From contig NZ_PYFT01000001.1 of the NCBI RefSeq assembly GCF_003023845.1, forward strand, positions 5,890,001 through 5,954,000: DNA of 64,000 nucleotides, read 5' to 3'. Both the position numbers and the translations under genes were made by a program. Source of the DNA: Adhaeribacter arboris. GTDB lineage: Bacteria; Bacteroidota; Bacteroidia; Cytophagales; Hymenobacteraceae. The notes beneath the pieces were generated by a model that saw only the letters and a list, made by a program, of their open reading frames with translations, was not told where the DNA came from and did not search any database. Positions 1 to 8,862 of this stretch are shown here, one piece after another. Numbering within the stretch: position 1 is the stretch's first letter; every line of letters starts with the position of its first letter.

Positions 1-694
1 AAGGATAACGAACTTCGGTAGGATCACTGGCAATTAAGGCTTCTCCTTCTTTCAATGCCTTTTCGAGGTTGTTTTGTTTCAGATAAATCTGTTGCTTTTT
101 AAACGATACTTCCTCAATAAAACCGTATTGTTTCTCAATTTTCTCGTAGGTTTTCAGAGCATCGTCAAAGCGGTTTTTGGCCAAATACAAGTCGGCCAGA
201 TTAAATAAATATTGCTCCGTTCCCGGAATATCTTTGGTAAGTTTAGTTAAAACTTTTATGGCTTCGTCGTATTTCTGGCTGCCGGAATACAATTGAGCTA
301 AAAGTAAGTAATAGTAAGGATTAGAAGCATCTAAGGTAACCGCAGCCTGCGCAAAGGGCAGGGCGTCGTTTACCCGGCCAGCCAACATGTGGGTTTCGGC
401 AAGTTTATAATTTAAGGCAGCATTATTCGGATTTAAGGCATAAGATCGCTGAAAGCGTTCCAAGGCTTTATCGTACTCTTCCAGTAGCGAGTATTTGACT
501 CCATCCACGAAAAAAGATTCACCCGCCTCTTTTTGCCGGGCATCGGCTAACAAAGGATCTGCTGCTGGTTTTTCAACTTCCGTTTGCGCCTTCTCAGCCT
601 TTTTACGCTGGCGTTTACTTTGGCCGTAACTCTGCCCGGCGGTTAAACCCAGGCAGAGAACAGCTACAATAAAAATTTTCGTTAAATCATTCAA
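1..694 (-). CDS. Secreted TPR-repeat protein, 3' part cut off by the window edge
   Basis: Reading frame stays open from a TTG at 694 down to base 1 (about 231 codons). The N-terminus is LNDLTKIFIVAVLCLGLTAG followed by QSYGQ, a plausible signal peptide, then a Lys/Glu-rich linker. From about residue 60 onward there are tetratricopeptide-like helical repeats (for example ALERFQRSYALNPNNAALNY and DALPFAQAAVTLDASNPYYY). TPR proteins usually scaffold protein complexes; no specific partner can be named. The start is chosen because an in-frame stop (the TAA of the upstream gene at 703-701) lies just before it, the only nearby ATG (690) hits a stop after one codon, and an AAGGAG box 9 nt upstream fits the TTG. 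That box is made by the last codons of the preceding nucleotidyltransferase gene, so the two are probably translationally coupled. Confidence 0.8.
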   Translation of the reverse strand, partial: MNDLTKIFIVAVLCLGLTAGQSYGQSKRQRKKAEKAQTEVEKPAADPLLADARQKEAGESFFVDGVKYSLLEEYDKALERFQRSYALNPNNAALNYKLAETHMLAGRVNDALPFAQAAVTLDASNPYYYLLLAQLYSGSQKYDEAIKVLTKLTKDIPGTEQYLFNLADLYLAKNRFDDALKTYEKIEKQYGFIEEVSFKKQQIYLKQNNLEKALKEGEALIASDPTEVRYP

Positions 695-700
695 AGTATA

Positions 701-1708
701 TTACTCCTTCAAAACATTGTAATCACCCAAACTCAGATCGGATGGGGTTCCTGTAAAAGAAACGAAGCTACCCAACATGGAATTCGTGATGTTGGCACTT
801 TTTACCACGGTATTTTCCTGTACAATAGAATTACTGATAACCGTATCGGTAACGGTAGTGTTCTTTCCTATAGAAACGTGCGGCCCTACTACGGAATTGT
901 TTATTACGGCATTTTCACCAATATAACTTGGCTGAATAATTATTGAATTGGTAATTTTTGCCGAAGCATTTACCAAATCTTGTTCGTCTTTAAGGTATTC
1001 CAGATAGCGCTGATTGGTGTAAACGGTAGCGTCTTTGTTGCCGCAGTCGAGCCATTCCGAGATTTTACCGGGCACAAACACAGTGCCTTTATTTTTCATG
1101 TTTTCCAAGGCGTTCGTTAACTGAAATTCGCCTTTGTCTTTAATGTTATTATCCAGTAAATATTGCAATTCCTCGCGCAGGTAAGCGCCATCTTTAAAAT
1201 AATAAATACCAATAATAGCTAAATCCGAAATAAAAGTATCTGGTTTTTCTACGAAATCGGTAATCTCGCCGCGCTCGTTTAATTTAACTACCCCAAATGG
1301 CCGGGGATCTTCTACTTGTTGTACCCAAATAGTCCCATCGGCAGAAGTGTCTAACGTAAAATCGGCTTTAAACAAAGTATCGGCAAAAGCTACTACTACC
1401 TGGCCTTCCAACGATTCTTGCGCGCATAAAATGGCGTGCGCGGTTCCCAGTGGTTCTTCCTGGTACGAAATAGTGCCGCGAGCCCCCACTGAGGCGGCAA
1501 TCTCCATTAATTTTTGTTCCACGGCTTGTCCGAAGTGACCGATAATAAAAGCTACTTCTTCAATTGGTTCCTGACAAACTTTCGCAATATCTTCTACTAA
1601 ACGTTGCACAATTGGTTTGCCGGCTATCGGCACAAGGGGTTTGGGAACCGTTAAGGTATGCGGACGCATGCGTTTGCCCATGCCGGCCATAGGAACAATA
1701 ATTCTCAT
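701..1708 (-). CDS. Sugar-1-phosphate nucleotidyltransferase with C-terminal left-handed beta-helix
   Basis: 335 residues. The N-terminus MRIIVPMAGMGKRMRPHTLT then PKPLVPIAGKP is the signature of nucleotidyltransferases that join a sugar-1-phosphate to an NTP (RmlA/GalU/GlmU superfamily: GxGxRxxPxT and PKPL). The product is a nucleotide-activated sugar for cell-surface polysaccharide. Residues about 1-240 form the catalytic domain; from about 250 on, hexapeptide-like repeats (AKITNSIIIQPSYIGENAVI, NNSVVGPHVSIGKNTTV) predict a left-handed beta-helix like that in GlmU-type enzymes. Substrate sugar and base are not readable. It is followed directly by a TPR gene and preceded by dut and a flippase, an arrangement I recognise from other Bacteroidota. 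Confidence 0.85.
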   Translation of the reverse strand: MRIIVPMAGMGKRMRPHTLTVPKPLVPIAGKPIVQRLVEDIAKVCQEPIEEVAFIIGHFGQAVEQKLMEIAASVGARGTISYQEEPLGTAHAILCAQESLEGQVVVAFADTLFKADFTLDTSADGTIWVQQVEDPRPFGVVKLNERGEITDFVEKPDTFISDLAIIGIYYFKDGAYLREELQYLLDNNIKDKGEFQLTNALENMKNKGTVFVPGKISEWLDCGNKDATVYTNQRYLEYLKDEQDLVNASAKITNSIIIQPSYIGENAVINNSVVGPHVSIGKNTTVTDTVISNSIVQENTVVKSANITNSMLGSFVSFTGTPSDLSLGDYNVLKE

Positions 1709-1719
1709 AGGATTTGCTT

Positions 1720-1749
1720 TTAGATGTTAGATACTAGACGTTAGATTTT
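1720..1749. repeat. Short intergenic TTAGA-type tract
   Basis: Degenerate short-period sequence (TAGATGTTAGATACTAGACG then TTAGATTTT) between dut and the nucleotidyltransferase. A related piece, ATTAGATGTTATTT, touches the stop codon of dut near 1801-1814. It belongs with other short tracts in this window; no function is evident. Confidence 0.4.
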
Positions 1750-1808
1750 AAATTTTTAATACTAGTTGAAAATACTATTAAAATTACGAAACCTGTAACA
1801 ATTAGATG

Positions 1809-2243
1809 TTATTTGACGCCGGTGCTCCCGTACCCTCCGGCACCTCGCTCGGTATTAGAAAGCTCGCCTGCTTCCTGCCACACTACGGTTTCGTGCCGGG
1901 CAACCACCATTTGCGCAATCCGTTCCCCGTCTTCCACGGTAAACTCCTGATCGGATAAGTTGACGAGTAAAACTTTTAATTCGCCCCGGTAATCGGCATC
2001 AATGGTTCCCGGGCTATTGACAATCGAAATTCCATGTTTATACGCTAATCCGCTCCGGGGCCGGATTTGCGCCTCGTAGCCCACGGGTAGCTCGATAAAT
2101 AAACCAGTCGGGATTAAGGCGCGTTGTAAAGGCTTTAAAACAACGGCCGTTTCTAGGTTAGCCCGTATATCCATCCCGGCGGAACTGCTCGTTTGGTACG
2201 AAGGCAAAGAATGCTTCGACTGATTTATAATATTTACTTGCAT
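1809..2243 (-). CDS. dut: dUTP diphosphatase
   Basis: 144 residues, the normal length for trimeric dUTPase. All five family motifs are visible in order: AGMDIRA (motif 1, about residue 23), PRSGLA (motif 2, about 62), [13 protein letters not shown] (motif 3, about 79, with the catalytic Asp), RIAQMVV (motif 4) and the Gly-rich C-terminal arm [13 protein letters not shown] (motif 5). The enzyme hydrolyses dUTP to dUMP and pyrophosphate, keeping uracil out of DNA and supplying dUMP for thymidylate synthesis. It sits between a polysaccharide flippase and a sugar nucleotidyltransferase on the same strand, with gaps of 129 and 100 bp. Confidence 0.95.
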   Translation of the reverse strand: MQVNIINQSKHSLPSYQTSSSAGMDIRANLETAVVLKPLQRALIPTGLFIELPVGYEAQIRPRSGLAYKHGISIVNSPGTIDADYRGELKVLLVNLSDQEFTVEDGERIAQMVVARHETVVWQEAGELSNTERGAGGYGSTGVK

Positions 2244-2372
2244 GGGTGTGGTTCTTACTGTTAAAGAAGCAACAGAGTTGCCGCAAATAGCGATGAAATT
2301 AAAATAAAATAATGATACGGCAGAAATATTTATATAATTGTTTTATTAAATCAGGAATAATCTGGCGTAAGG

Positions 2373-3869
2373 TTAGCGCTTTATTAAAAGCTGGGGCTTT
2401 TCCAGGAAAAAAATAAGAAGCAAGTAAATGCCGCATAAGCCCAAATGAAAGGCATGCCGTCCTATAAAATCGGCTATATTAATATAAGTAGCCGCTAATA
2501 TCAGGCTAATAGCCAGAACCAGGTAGCCAGCAATTTTACCAACGGGGTAGGGGATGGGATAATATTTCTGACCAAATAAATAACACGCTAAAGCCATAGA
2601 AAAATAACAGGCCAAAGTGGCCCAGGCGCAACCCATATAACCCAGCACCGGAATTAATAAAATATTTAATATAATGGTAATGGCCGCGCCGCCAAAGCTG
2701 ATAAAAGTGCCGAAATAGGTTTTATCCGTGAGTTTAAACCAAGCCGATAGGTTATAATAAACTCCCAGGAACAGGTTAGCTAAAAGCAAAATAGGAATAA
2801 CGGCCATACCTTGGTAATAACTAGGCCGGCGCAGTAAAAACTTAAAGTCTTCGAGGTTAACGCTGATAAATAAGAAAATAAAAGCGCAGACAATTACAAA
2901 CCATTTGGTTACCAACGCAAATGTAACCGCCGAATTTTTTACTTTGGCTTGCGCGAAGAAAAAAGGTTCGCCCGCGTACCGGAACGCCTGAATGGCTAAA
3001 GTCATGAAGGTAGCGAGTTTGTAACACCCACCGTACACGCCCACTGCTCCTTTGCTCGTTAAATCCGGGTAAAAGCCGGTCGGCAGTAATTCCAGAAGTA
3101 AAATCCGGTCAAGTAATTCATTCACAATACCGGCAAAGCCCATTAACATGATTGGGTATGCGTACCGCAACAAGGGCTTCATGAACGAAAAATCCAGCGA
3201 AAACCGCAAACTGCTGAACTCACGCCACAATAATGGAATAAGCAATAAATTAGCAATAAGATTAATCAGGAAAATATAACCCAGTTTCCACTCCGGAAAG
3301 TAAATTTTGGCGATAATAGGTTTCAGGCTGGCCAGGAAGTTTTCCTGGTAAACATTGTAACAGAACCAGTAAATAAAAACATTGGCCAATACGGTAATTA
3401 GCACATTGGCCATCTTTATTCCCGCAAATTTACCGGCCTTGTTTTCCAAACGCAGGCGAGCAAACGGAATACTTACAATAGCATCAATCGCCAAAATAAC
3501 GGCCAACCAACCGATAAATAATTGTTGATCCGGAAATTTTATCAACCGGGAAATGGGCTCGATAAATAAAAGAATAAGGCCGGTTAACAGAATACTCGAA
3601 AAAATTAAAAAGCTGAGTACCCGATTAAACAAAGCTTGCCGGTCAGCTCCCGGCTGATTGGCAAACCGGAAAAAGGCCGTTTCCAACCCAAAAGTAAAGA
3701 GGATATTAAAAAAGCCGACGTAAGCGTATAAACCATTAATAACGCCGTAATCTTCGGGAGCAAAAATTCCCAGGTAAAGGGGGAAAAGCAGAAAGTTAAG
3801 CGTGCGACCAATAATACTACTCAGACCATAAGCTGCGGTCTGCCCAACCAGTTTCTTCGCTACACTCAT
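2373..3869 (-). CDS. Polysaccharide flippase / Wzx-like membrane protein
   Basis: 498 residues and strongly hydrophobic, with about 12-14 predicted membrane segments spread along the whole length and no catalytic motif. The start MSVAKKLVGQTAAYGLSSII with repeated LFPLYLGIFAPEDYGVINGL matches the oligosaccharide flippase (MOP superfamily, Wzx/MurJ-type) pattern. Such proteins move lipid-linked sugars across the inner membrane. Its neighbours dut and a sugar nucleotidyltransferase on the same strand agree with a role in surface glycan production, but the cargo cannot be told from sequence. Confidence 0.85.
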   Translation of the reverse strand: MSVAKKLVGQTAAYGLSSIIGRTLNFLLFPLYLGIFAPEDYGVINGLYAYVGFFNILFTFGLETAFFRFANQPGADRQALFNRVLSFLIFSSILLTGLILLFIEPISRLIKFPDQQLFIGWLAVILAIDAIVSIPFARLRLENKAGKFAGIKMANVLITVLANVFIYWFCYNVYQENFLASLKPIIAKIYFPEWKLGYIFLINLIANLLLIPLLWREFSSLRFSLDFSFMKPLLRYAYPIMLMGFAGIVNELLDRILLLELLPTGFYPDLTSKGAVGVYGGCYKLATFMTLAIQAFRYAGEPFFFAQAKVKNSAVTFALVTKWFVIVCAFIFLFISVNLEDFKFLLRRPSYYQGMAVIPILLLANLFLGVYYNLSAWFKLTDKTYFGTFISFGGAAITIILNILLIPVLGYMGCAWATLACYFSMALACYLFGQKYYPIPYPVGKIAGYLVLAISLILAATYINIADFIGRHAFHLGLCGIYLLLIFFLEKPQLLIKR

Positions 3870-3874
3870 TTATT

Positions 3875-4000
3875 TAGTCGATAGTCCACGGTCCATAGTC
3901 CACGGTTTTTATTGTTTATTGTTGAATGGTTGGATTGTATTTAGACCATAGTCCACAGACGACAGTCCACAGAATGGCATTAATTGTTGGATGGTTGAGT
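3875..4000. repeat. Intergenic GTCCA-type degenerate repeat
   Basis: Starts TAGTCGATAGTCCACGGTCC, repeats ATAGTCCACGG, continues into a TTTATTGTTGAATGGTTGGA stretch, then again AGTCCACAGACGACAGTCCA. A close relative lies at 23091-23150 and an opposite-strand version at 20574-20631. It fills the gap between the flippase start and the crotonase stop. Function unknown. Confidence 0.6.
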
Positions 4001-4026
4001 AAAAGTTATAGTAGGAAAACGTAAAA

Positions 4027-4058
4027 CTTTCCAACCTTCTAACCTGCAACCTTCAACT
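4027..4058. repeat. CAACCTTC-type tract overlapping a stop codon
   Basis: CTTTCCAACCTTCTAACCTG followed by CAACCTTCAACT. On the minus strand this is a GGTTG-rich tract that begins at the TGA of the crotonase gene (stop at 4055-4053). Similar tracts lie at 13708-13769 and 23699-23752. Confidence 0.55.
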
Positions 4059-4835
4059 ACCCTTAAAATGAGGTTTGCGTTTTTGAAAAAAGGCGTTGAT
4101 GCCCTCTACAAAATCATCGGAACCGCAGCACCGGCTGAAAGAGTTGGCTTCGGTTTGGTAACCATGTTCTTCTTTATCGTACCAGGCGTTGACGCAATCT
4201 ACAATCATGCCTACGGCTAACGGCGCTTTTGAAGTAATTTTGCGCATAATTTCCAGGCATTTTTCCATGAGCATGCCCGGCGTAGTTACGTGGTTGGCCA
4301 AACCCAAACGCAAAGCATCATCCGCCGTAATCATATCGCCGGTCATCATTAGTTCCATGGCTTTGCCTTTGCCTACCAGTTGCGTAAGGCGTTGCGTACC
4401 GCCGTAACCTGGAATCAGACCTAAATTCACTTCGGGTTGGCCAAAGCGGGCGTTGTGGCTCGCTACCCGAATGTGGCAGGCCATAGCCAACTCGCAACCG
4501 CCACCTAAAGCAAACCCGTTTACGGCCGCAATAACCGGTTTGGTAGATTCTTCGATCATGGCAAATATATCTTGGCCCCGTTCGGCAAACCGCCGGCCAA
4601 TTACTTCATTTAACTGCGATATTTCGCCGATGTCAGCTCCAGCCGCAAAAGCCTTATCCCCCTCGCCGGTAAAAATAATGCCTTTCACCTCGTCGTTGTC
4701 GTATGCTTCCTGCATGGCCGTCTGAATTTCTTCCACCGTCTCAATGTTCAGAGCATTGAGTTTGGCCACCCGGCTAATGGTAATAATCAATATACCTTCC
4801 TGCAGGTCTAATTTGAGGTTGTTATACGTTGTCAT
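4053..4835 (-). CDS. Enoyl-CoA hydratase/isomerase (crotonase) family protein
   Basis: 260 residues, the usual crotonase length. The oxyanion-hole segments are clear: AFAAGADIGEI (about residue 64) and NGFALGGGCELAMACH (about 105). The two glutamates used by enoyl-CoA hydratases are present, one in GGGCELA and one in GQPEVNLGLIPGYGGTQRL. This predicts hydration of a trans-2-enoyl-CoA, a step in fatty-acid or amino-acid breakdown. The ending AFFQKRKPHFKGS also fits the family. Because both Glu are kept, a hydratase is more likely than an isomerase or demethylase, but the substrate cannot be set. It appears to have its own promoter (4874-4906). Confidence 0.85.
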   Translation of the reverse strand: MTTYNNLKLDLQEGILIITISRVAKLNALNIETVEEIQTAMQEAYDNDEVKGIIFTGEGDKAFAAGADIGEISQLNEVIGRRFAERGQDIFAMIEESTKPVIAAVNGFALGGGCELAMACHIRVASHNARFGQPEVNLGLIPGYGGTQRLTQLVGKGKAMELMMTGDMITADDALRLGLANHVTTPGMLMEKCLEIMRKITSKAPLAVGMIVDCVNAWYDKEEHGYQTEANSFSRCCGSDDFVEGINAFFQKRKPHFKGS

Positions 4836-4873
4836 ACATCCATTCGGATCTATTTATTGGCTAAAGTCCGGCG

Positions 4874-4906
4874 CAAATATAATTAAATCAGCAATGGATT
4901 ATCAAA
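4874..4906 (-). promoter_or_regulatory. Bacteroidota-type promoter for the crotonase gene
   Basis: On the minus strand: TTTG (4906-4903), 21 bp, then TATATTTG (4881-4874). This matches the Bacteroides primary sigma consensus TTTG-N19-21-TAnnTTTG. The predicted transcript start near 4867 leaves a leader of about 30 nt before the ATG at 4835. Confidence 0.6.
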
Positions 4907-4987
4907 CATAGCTAACGGAATAAAATAGGCGCCGCAATAAGACGGCTTTTAGCCAAGCCGAACAGCATAATATCATGCTAATTTTAT

Positions 4988-4995
4988 TATATTTG
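4988..4995 (+). promoter_or_regulatory. Candidate -7 element for mscL
   Basis: TATATTTG matches TAnnTTTG and would give a leader of about 37 nt before the ATG at 5039. No good -33 TTTG is seen at the expected distance, so this is only a candidate. Confidence 0.35.
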
Positions 4996-5038
4996 ATTTT
5001 AGTATTGTGTCTGCTGTTCCACTTAATTTACTAAAAGT

Positions 5039-5455
5039 ATGAGCCTATTATCAGAATTTAAACAATTTGCAGTTAAAGGCAATGTTATCGATTTAGCCGT
5101 CGGGATTATTATTGGTGCGGCTTTCGGTAAAATTGTAACTTCCTTAGTAAATGATATTCTAATGCCACCTATTGGGTTGGCCGTTGGCGGTATTGATTTC
5201 AAAGACCTGAAATACGTTTTAAGCGAACCCGTAGTACAAGGTGGTAAAATAATAACGGAAGGTGCTTCTATCAATTACGGTAATTTTATTCAGAGTTTGG
5301 TAGATTTTGTAATAATTGCATTAGCCATATTCTCGTTAGTAAAAGCCATAAATGCCATGAAACGGAAAGAAGAAGCGGCGCCGGCTACTCCTACTCTTTC
5401 CCGCGAAGAACTGCTGCTCACCGATATCCGGGACATACTAAAAAGTAAACCTTAA
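5039..5455 (+). CDS. mscL: Large-conductance mechanosensitive channel MscL
   Basis: 138 residues, normal for MscL. The N-terminus [24 protein letters not shown] then [20 protein letters not shown] is the diagnostic cytoplasmic helix plus first membrane segment; [20 protein letters not shown] is the second. The C-terminus [16 protein letters not shown] is the typical amphipathic bundle helix. The protein opens under membrane tension and releases solutes on osmotic downshock. It stands upstream of a DUF3078-like gene on the same strand with a gap of about 50 bp to that gene's likely start. Confidence 0.95.
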   Translation: MSLLSEFKQFAVKGNVIDLAVGIIIGAAFGKIVTSLVNDILMPPIGLAVGGIDFKDLKYVLSEPVVQGGKIITEGASINYGNFIQSLVDFVIIALAIFSLVKAINAMKRKEEAAPATPTLSREELLLTDIRDILKSKP

Positions 5456-5506
5456 TTTATTCCATTTAAATACTCCTTGATTACGCTTGTCTCATACAAA
5501 CAAAGT

Positions 5507-6481
5507 ATGAAAAAATATTGGTTGTTAAGTTGTGTATTGCTCAAACTTGTTGGTAAAGTATCGGCCCAAATTACTCCTTTAACCTTGGCTCCCGCCGCAG
5601 ATACGGTGGTTAAAGCCAGGCCTTGGAAGTTTGGCGGGATTGGTACGCTTAATTTTAATCAGATAAGCTTATCGAATTGGGCTACTGGCGGGCAAAGCTC
5701 CGTTTCAGGTTTAGGTCTGGTTACGATTACCGTTAATTACAAAGACGATCGTAGCTCCTGGAGCAATACCAATAATTTTACTTACGGCTTACTCAAAGTT
5801 ACCAAAGATCGCCTCAAAAAAAGCGACGACCAAATTGATATAACTTCTAAATACGGCCGCAATTTATCTAAAGCCTGGTATTATGCCGCACAAGTAAATT
5901 TCCGGAGTCAATTTACCCGAACCTTAGATAAAGAAAAAAACGTGTTGGTTTCCCGTTTTCTGGCCCCGGCCTTTATTTTGGGTTCCCTTGGTTTTGATTA
6001 TAAGCCCCGCGAAAATTTCTCGGTATTTTTATCGGCGGTTACCGGTAAGGTTACGATTGTACGCGACCGAAGTCTGGCCGATGCCGGAGCTTTTGGCGTG
6101 CAACCAGCCAAGCGCGATACCGCCGGGGTAATTATTCCGGGCACCGGCGATAAGTTTCGGCGCGAATTCGGGGGGTATTTAAACGCGCGTTTCCGGACCC
6201 CTCTCATGCAAAATATCACCTTCCAGACCCAGCTCGATTTATTTTCTAATTACGTGCGTAATCCGCAGAACATTGATGTGAACTGGCAGAATACCATTAA
6301 CATGAAAGTAAATAAACTAATTGACGTAAGTATTTTTACGCATCTTATTTACGACGACGACATCCTGACAGAAGTAGATTCTAACGAAGACGGGGTTATC
6401 GACAAAAAAGGGCCGCGGCTGCAGTTTAAAGAAACCTTAGGAATTGGACTTACCTATAAACTACCCAAACAGAAAAAGTAA
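5507..6481 (+). CDS. DUF3078-like secreted / outer-membrane protein
   Basis: 324 residues from the ATG at 5507, chosen because MKKYWLLSCVLLKLVGKVSA then Q is a clean signal peptide; an in-frame TTG at 5477 would only add ten polar residues before it. The mature part has GIGTLNFNQISLSNWATGGQ and repeated aromatic beta-strand-like segments (AWYYAAQVNFRSQF, FRREFGGYLNARFR, FQTQLDLFSNYV), which matches the DUF3078 family of Bacteroidota. Alternating strand pattern and the ending GIGLTYKLPKQ suggest a beta-barrel or beta-rich envelope protein. The biochemical role of this family is unknown to me. Confidence 0.75.
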   Translation: MKKYWLLSCVLLKLVGKVSAQITPLTLAPAADTVVKARPWKFGGIGTLNFNQISLSNWATGGQSSVSGLGLVTITVNYKDDRSSWSNTNNFTYGLLKVTKDRLKKSDDQIDITSKYGRNLSKAWYYAAQVNFRSQFTRTLDKEKNVLVSRFLAPAFILGSLGFDYKPRENFSVFLSAVTGKVTIVRDRSLADAGAFGVQPAKRDTAGVIIPGTGDKFRREFGGYLNARFRTPLMQNITFQTQLDLFSNYVRNPQNIDVNWQNTINMKVNKLIDVSIFTHLIYDDDILTEVDSNEDGVIDKKGPRLQFKETLGIGLTYKLPKQKK

Positions 6482-6672
6482 AATTTATTTTAACTGCTTA
6501 AAACCTAAGGTTGTTGGCCACTGAAATATTGTAATTAACCGCTTATTTGATGATAAATACTCATTAATAAGAATTTTATAACTAAGCTAATTTTAGGAGT
6601 AGTATTTGCTTGCCGGCTGTTAGAATCTTAAGAATAAGACAAGGTTAATAAAGTCTGCTTAAATAAAATGAC

Positions 6673-6680
6673 TAATTTTG
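6673..6680 (+). promoter_or_regulatory. Candidate -7 element for dxs
   Basis: TAATTTTG followed by TCGC matches TAnnTTTG; the leader to the dxs ATG at 6764 would be about 75 nt. No clear -33 element is present. Confidence 0.4.
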
Positions 6681-6763
6681 TCGCTTCTTCGTAAATACGC
6701 AGACAGACACGCAAACTTATTACGCGTAACCTTGTTTTGCTTTTATAAACTAAGTATTAGCTC

Positions 6764-8683
6764 ATGTTAATAAAGCCCGGAAAGCTTTTAGCTACCATTC
6801 ATTCGCCCGCCGATCTCCGGAAATTATCTCAGGAACAGTTGTTAGCCGTATGCCAGGAACTCCGGCAATTTATTATTGATAATGTATCTATCTACGGAGG
6901 ACATTTTGGGGCTAGTCTGGGAGTGGTAGAGCTAACGGTAGCCTTGCATTATATTTTCAATACGCCTTACGACCAATTGGTCTGGGATGTGGGGCACCAA
7001 GCTTACGGGCATAAAATACTTACCGGCCGCCGTGATAATTTTCACACCAACCGGAAGTACGGCGGTTTATCCGGTTTTCCAAAACGAAAAGAAAGCGAAT
7101 ACGATACCTTTGGCGTCGGGCATTCTTCTACCTCCATTTCGGCAGCATTGGGTATGGCGGTGGCTTCGCAGTACAAAAACGAGCTTGACCGGCAGCACAT
7201 TGCCGTTATCGGCGATGGGGCTTTAACGGCCGGTATGGCCTTCGAAGCTTTAAACCACGCGGGGGTTACAAATGCTAATTTATTAGTTATTCTCAACGAT
7301 AATTGCATGTCCATCGACCCCAATGTGGGGGCGCTGAAAGAATATTTAACCGATATTACTACCTCGCGCACCTACAATAAACTGCGCGATGATATCTGGA
7401 ATATATTAGGAAAAATAAGCAAGTTTGGCCCTAATGCCCAAGCCATTGCTTCTAAAGTAGAAAGTGGCATTAAAGCTACGCTGCTCAAACAAAGTAACTT
7501 ATTTGAATCCTTAAAATTCCGGTATTTTGGCCCTATTGATGGACACGATATTAATCACTTGGTTTCGGTGCTGCACGATTTAAAAGACATTCCGGGTCCT
7601 AAACTTTTACATTGCCTCACGGTAAAAGGCAAAGGTTTTGCCCTCGCCGAGAAAGATCAAACCAAATGGCACGCGCCGGGTACCTTCGATAAAATTACCG
7701 GTGAGATTTACAAAGTACACCACGATACGCCTCAACCGCCTAAATACCAGGATGTATTCGGGCATACTATGGTAGAACTAGCTCAGCAAAATAGTAAAAT
7801 AATGGGCGTTACCCCGGCCATGCCGTCGGGCTGTTCTTTAAATATTATGATGGCGGCTATGCCCGACCGGGCCTTCGACGTAGGCATTGCAGAGCAACAC
7901 GCGGTTACTTTTTCGGCTGGTCTGGCTACCCAAGGCTTGATTCCGTTTTGTAATATCTACTCTACTTTTATGCAGCGGGCTTACGATCAGGTTATTCATG
8001 ATGTGGCTCTGCAGAATTTAAATGTCGTTTTTTGTTTAGACCGGGCGGGTTTTGCCGGCGCGGATGGACCTACCCACCATGGTTGTTACGATATTGCCTA
8101 TATGCGTTGTATACCCAATATGGTAGTTTCTTCGCCCATGAACGAATCCGAATTGCGAAACTTAATGTTTACCGCCTCCCAGCCCGATATGGGGCCGTTT
8201 AGCATACGGTATCCACGCGGCGAAGGTGTTATGCCGGAATGGCGTACGCCGCTTAAAAAAATTGCCGTTGGTACGGGGCGCGTAATACAGGAAGGCGAAG
8301 AACTCGCTATTTTAACGATTGGCCCCGTGGGTAATTACGCCGTAGAAGTGTGCCTTAACTTACAGAAAGAAAACGTTAAAATTGGTCATTTCGATATGCG
8401 TTTTGCCAAACCGCTCGACGAAAAGCTCCTACACCAGATTTTCCAGAAATACGACAAGATTGTTACCGTAGAAGATGGTTGTTTGCAAGGTGGTTTTGGC
8501 AGTGCCGTATTAGAATTTATGGCCGATCATAATTACCATGCGCAAGTAAAACGCTTGGGTATTCCGGATGCTATTATCGAGCATGGTTCGCAACTGGAAC
8601 TACACCGCGAATGCGGCTTTGACTCCACGGGTATTGAACGAACCGCGCGGAACTTGTTATTTCAGGCAGTAAGTGTAGCTTAA
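6764..8683 (+). CDS. dxs: 1-deoxy-D-xylulose-5-phosphate synthase
   Basis: 639 residues, full length. The thiamine-diphosphate motif is IGDGALTAGMAFEALNHAG with the closing Asn in LNDNCMSID (about residues 146-185). VWDVGHQAYGHKIL carries the expected active-site histidine, and DVGIAEQHAVTFSAGLA holds the catalytic Glu of the transketolase-type middle domain. The C-terminal domain (VTVEDGCLQGGFGSAV) closes the fold. The enzyme joins pyruvate and glyceraldehyde 3-phosphate, the first step of the MEP isoprenoid route. It appears to be a single-gene unit with a strong terminator after it. Confidence 0.96.
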   Translation: MLIKPGKLLATIHSPADLRKLSQEQLLAVCQELRQFIIDNVSIYGGHFGASLGVVELTVALHYIFNTPYDQLVWDVGHQAYGHKILTGRRDNFHTNRKYGGLSGFPKRKESEYDTFGVGHSSTSISAALGMAVASQYKNELDRQHIAVIGDGALTAGMAFEALNHAGVTNANLLVILNDNCMSIDPNVGALKEYLTDITTSRTYNKLRDDIWNILGKISKFGPNAQAIASKVESGIKATLLKQSNLFESLKFRYFGPIDGHDINHLVSVLHDLKDIPGPKLLHCLTVKGKGFALAEKDQTKWHAPGTFDKITGEIYKVHHDTPQPPKYQDVFGHTMVELAQQNSKIMGVTPAMPSGCSLNIMMAAMPDRAFDVGIAEQHAVTFSAGLATQGLIPFCNIYSTFMQRAYDQVIHDVALQNLNVVFCLDRAGFAGADGPTHHGCYDIAYMRCIPNMVVSSPMNESELRNLMFTASQPDMGPFSIRYPRGEGVMPEWRTPLKKIAVGTGRVIQEGEELAILTIGPVGNYAVEVCLNLQKENVKIGHFDMRFAKPLDEKLLHQIFQKYDKIVTVEDGCLQGGFGSAVLEFMADHNYHAQVKRLGIPDAIIEHGSQLELHRECGFDSTGIERTARNLLFQAVSVA

Positions 8684-8727
8684 TAAGATATATTTAAAGC
8701 GGAGTTTAATACCTTTAAAACTTATTT

Positions 8728-8767
8728 AAAAGTTAAAAGGCAACTACGCAGTTGCCTTTTAACTTTT
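8728..8767 (+). terminator. Rho-independent terminator after dxs
   Basis: Perfect 17-bp stem: AAAAGTTAAAAGGCAAC (8728-8744), 6-nt loop, and its exact complement at 8751-8767, which ends in a T run. It lies 45 bp after the dxs stop. The A-rich left arm also makes it usable from the other strand, for the gene ending at 8863. Confidence 0.9.
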
Positions 8768-8862
8768 TCGGGTTAATTTAAATTGTTTTTAAATGATAGG
8801 AGCGGGCTTTTTTCTCTTCATTGGCCAAGCTTGGCGGGAATAGATTAGTGGTAAACCTATAG

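Noticed and set aside
3875-4000. Binding sites of the sigma-54 activator (GTCCA motifs)
   Set aside because: The GTCCA units here are not paired as TGTCCA-N4-TGGACA and are not near a -24/-12 promoter; they belong to a degenerate intergenic repeat.
5477-5506. Upstream TTG start for the DUF3078-like gene
   Set aside because: It adds ten polar residues before a clean signal peptide starting at the ATG at 5507.
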